From DATMNR01 sp963702765 (GTDB lineage: Bacteria; Chloroflexota; Ktedonobacteria; Ktedonobacterales; Ktedonobacteraceae): a DNA stretch of 64,000 nt. A program made the position numbers and the translations under genes. The notes under the pieces are model-generated. The model did no database searches and was not told the DNA's origin. It was given only the letters and a program-made list of their open reading frames with translations. The stretch spans positions 62,001 through 126,000 of the forward strand of contig CAVPEB010000033.1 in NCBI GenBank assembly GCA_963702765.1. Direction: 5' to 3'. Positions 62,554 through 64,000 of this stretch are shown piece by piece (the stretch's first letter is position 1; each line of letters opens with the position of its first letter).

Positions 62554-64000
62554 CAATACATCTCACTTAAGGGAACAGAAGACAAGAAAGCTCCGATCTG
62601 GCATACTACCAGAAAGCAAAACAACAAGGAGCTTTCGATGTATAGATGACGAGAAATGACGGTGGATGACAAGGTGTGTGAGCAGGTGAGCATGAGCATG
62701 CTGGGTGAGGTGTATCCTCGCGAGGTGATTGAGCGGTGCGTGCAGCAGAGTGAGCCGTGGAACACCAAAGTGCGGCGCGTGCGGCTGAGCACAGTGTTGA
62801 GTCTGGCGCTGTTTGTGATCGCGATGGCGCTGTGGAGCCGCCGCAACCAGTGCCAGGTCTGGAACAGCCTGGTGGGCAAACTGAGCGATCTGCATCCAGC
62901 AGAGCCTAACAGCGCCATCAGCGATTTAGGGCTGAGTGGACGGCGCACGGTGCTGGGCAGCCAGGGTCTGCAGATGCTGATGCAGGAGCGGTGTCGGCTG
63001 CTAGGCACGCCTCAGGACATGCCCAGCGCCTTCTTTGGGCGCTATCGGCTCATGGCCATCGATGGCACGCTGTTCCATCTGCCTGATACGAAAGCCAATG
63101 CAGTTGCCTTTGGTCGCAGTAGCAACCAGTATGGGCCAGGAGCCTATCCGCAAGTCAAATGTGTGCTCTTAGCTGAGTGTGGGAGTCATGCCGTGGTAGG
63201 ACTGGAGATGGACCGCTACGATGTCTCCGAAGTGCATGGGGCGTACCGCTTGCTCTCGCAGATCGGACCCGACATGCTGGTGCTAGTGGATGCAGGGCTG
63301 ATCTCAGGCGCCTTCATCGAGCAGGTACGCCAGCGCAGAGCGCATGTCTTGGGAGCTTTAGAAGCAGGGGCATGGGAACAGCCCAAAACGGCTCGTCGGC
63401 TGGCCGATGGCTCGGTGTTGGCGTGGGTGATGCCATCGCATTCGGGCCGCTATCGCCAACAGCGAGGGATGTGGGTGCGCATCATCTCCTACCGGGTGAC
63501 CGATGCGCGTGTGGGAGAGCCAGGCAAGATCTATCGGCTGGTGACCACGTTGCTCAATCCGCGTGTGGCTCCAGCGAGCACGCTCATCACTCTGTATCAT
63601 GAGCGCTGGGAAATGGAACTGGTCATCGATGAGATCAAAACGCATGAGCGAGGACAGCGCAAGGTGTTGCGTTCAAAGACGCCCGAGGGAGTACGCCAGG
63701 AACTCTTCGGCATCTATCTGGCCCATTATGCCGTGCGGGCGCTCCTGGCTCAAGCGTCCATCGAGGCAGCGCTCGACCCTGATCGGCTCAGCTTTAGCGA
63801 AGGACTCTTTGAACTGACGGAGATGCTCTCCCTGGCGCTGACTGTCGAGCCAGAGGAGGCACTCGAACCGTTGCTGGCGCGCTTGCGGCACAAACTAGCA
63901 CGCCATGTGGTGCCACCACGTCGGCTGCGCATCAGCCGTCGGGAGATCAAGCAGATCTATCACAAATACAAACCCAAGAAACGGGGGATCCCTCCACCTG
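62554..64000 (+). mobile_element. IS4-family insertion sequence (right end beyond window)
   Basis: The left end starts with the terminal repeat CAATACATCTCACTTAAGGG at 62554, preceded by the probable 11-bp target copy GCGCTTGCGCT. About 100 bases of leader (including AAGGAG) precede the transposase gene. The right end is outside the window, so the inverted repeat and second target copy cannot be checked. Confidence 0.85.
62656..64000 (+). CDS. IS4-family transposase (C-terminus cut by window edge)
   Basis: 448 visible residues, open to the edge. An N-terminal domain of the Nterm_IS4 type (LSLALFVIAMALWSRRNQCQ) precedes a DDE catalytic core: first Asp in LMAIDGTLFHL, second Asp in LVLVDAGLISG, and Glu in YHERWEMELVIDEIK, which fits the IS4 YREK signature (Y-x2-R-x3-E-x6-K). 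The ATG at 62656 (MTVDDKVCEQV) is the earliest in-frame start after a stop. It is intact over the visible length and could mobilise the MITE at 48338. Confidence 0.92.
   Translation, partial: MTVDDKVCEQVSMSMLGEVYPREVIERCVQQSEPWNTKVRRVRLSTVLSLALFVIAMALWSRRNQCQVWNSLVGKLSDLHPAEPNSAISDLGLSGRRTVLGSQGLQMLMQERCRLLGTPQDMPSAFFGRYRLMAIDGTLFHLPDTKANAVAFGRSSNQYGPGAYPQVKCVLLAECGSHAVVGLEMDRYDVSEVHGAYRLLSQIGPDMLVLVDAGLISGAFIEQVRQRRAHVLGALEAGAWEQPKTARRLADGSVLAWVMPSHSGRYRQQRGMWVRIISYRVTDARVGEPGKIYRLVTTLLNPRVAPASTLITLYHERWEMELVIDEIKTHERGQRKVLRSKTPEGVRQELFGIYLAHYAVRALLAQASIEAALDPDRLSFSEGLFELTEMLSLALTVEPEEALEPLLARLRHKLARHVVPPRRLRISRREIKQIYHKYKPKKRGIPPP

Overview
The window looks like a chromosomal segment of a Chloroflexota bacterium, most likely a Ktedonobacteria-type genome. 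This is an inference from moderate GC content, purine-rich Gram-positive-style ribosome binding sites, RNA-based control of amino-acid genes, many intergenic hairpin repeats, several IS families and WD40/GH63-type genes. No rRNA gene or other taxonomic marker was available to confirm it.

Positions 1-14500 hold an amino-acid biosynthesis supercluster. On the minus strand a branched-chain operon runs ilvB-ilvN-ilvC-leuA-ilvE-ilvD. It is preceded by a promoter, a 102-codon reading frame extremely rich in Leu/Val codons and a strong intrinsic terminator, which together look like a leader-peptide attenuator. hom (homoserine dehydrogenase) lies just upstream on the same strand. Divergent from hom, on the plus strand, metX-metY-lysC-asd are preceded by a good promoter, a SAM-I riboswitch with its terminator, and then a T-box with an apparent AUG (Met) specifier and a second terminator. 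The aspartate, methionine, threonine/isoleucine and branched-chain pathways are therefore physically joined and RNA-controlled.

Positions 14500-38200 hold housekeeping and accessory genes: a GH63-like glucosidase, a SulP transporter, tRNA-Arg(TCG), two MFS transporters, a PhzF-like protein, a DUF1848 protein, a LOG protein, a response regulator, ftsZ, a KGG-repeat stress protein, larB, a membrane-anchored esterase, a CDGSH protein, an MprF-like protein and two oxidoreductases.

Positions 38200-46560 encode a type I restriction-modification operon, hsdM-hsdS-(DUF262/DUF1524)-hsdR, with a GmrSD-like gene embedded between hsdS and hsdR. From 46.9 kb onward the region is accessory and repeat-rich. 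It has a WD40 protein, a MITE with perfect target duplication, small ORFs, an ECF sigma factor, relics of another hsdM, an IS200/IS605 element with tnpA/tnpB, a broken IS630, a 1-kb tandem duplication carrying a VOC gene plus a truncated hydrolase, a decayed IS1182 element, a 3-methyladenine glycosylase and, at the right edge, an IS4-family element whose ends match the MITE.

An important caveat is that at least nine single-base homopolymer indels interrupt otherwise well-conserved genes (ilvB three times, hsdS twice, and the glucosidase, sulP, one MFS gene and a membrane protein). Seven are +1 and two are -1. Sequencing error is the simplest explanation, so these genes may be intact in the organism.
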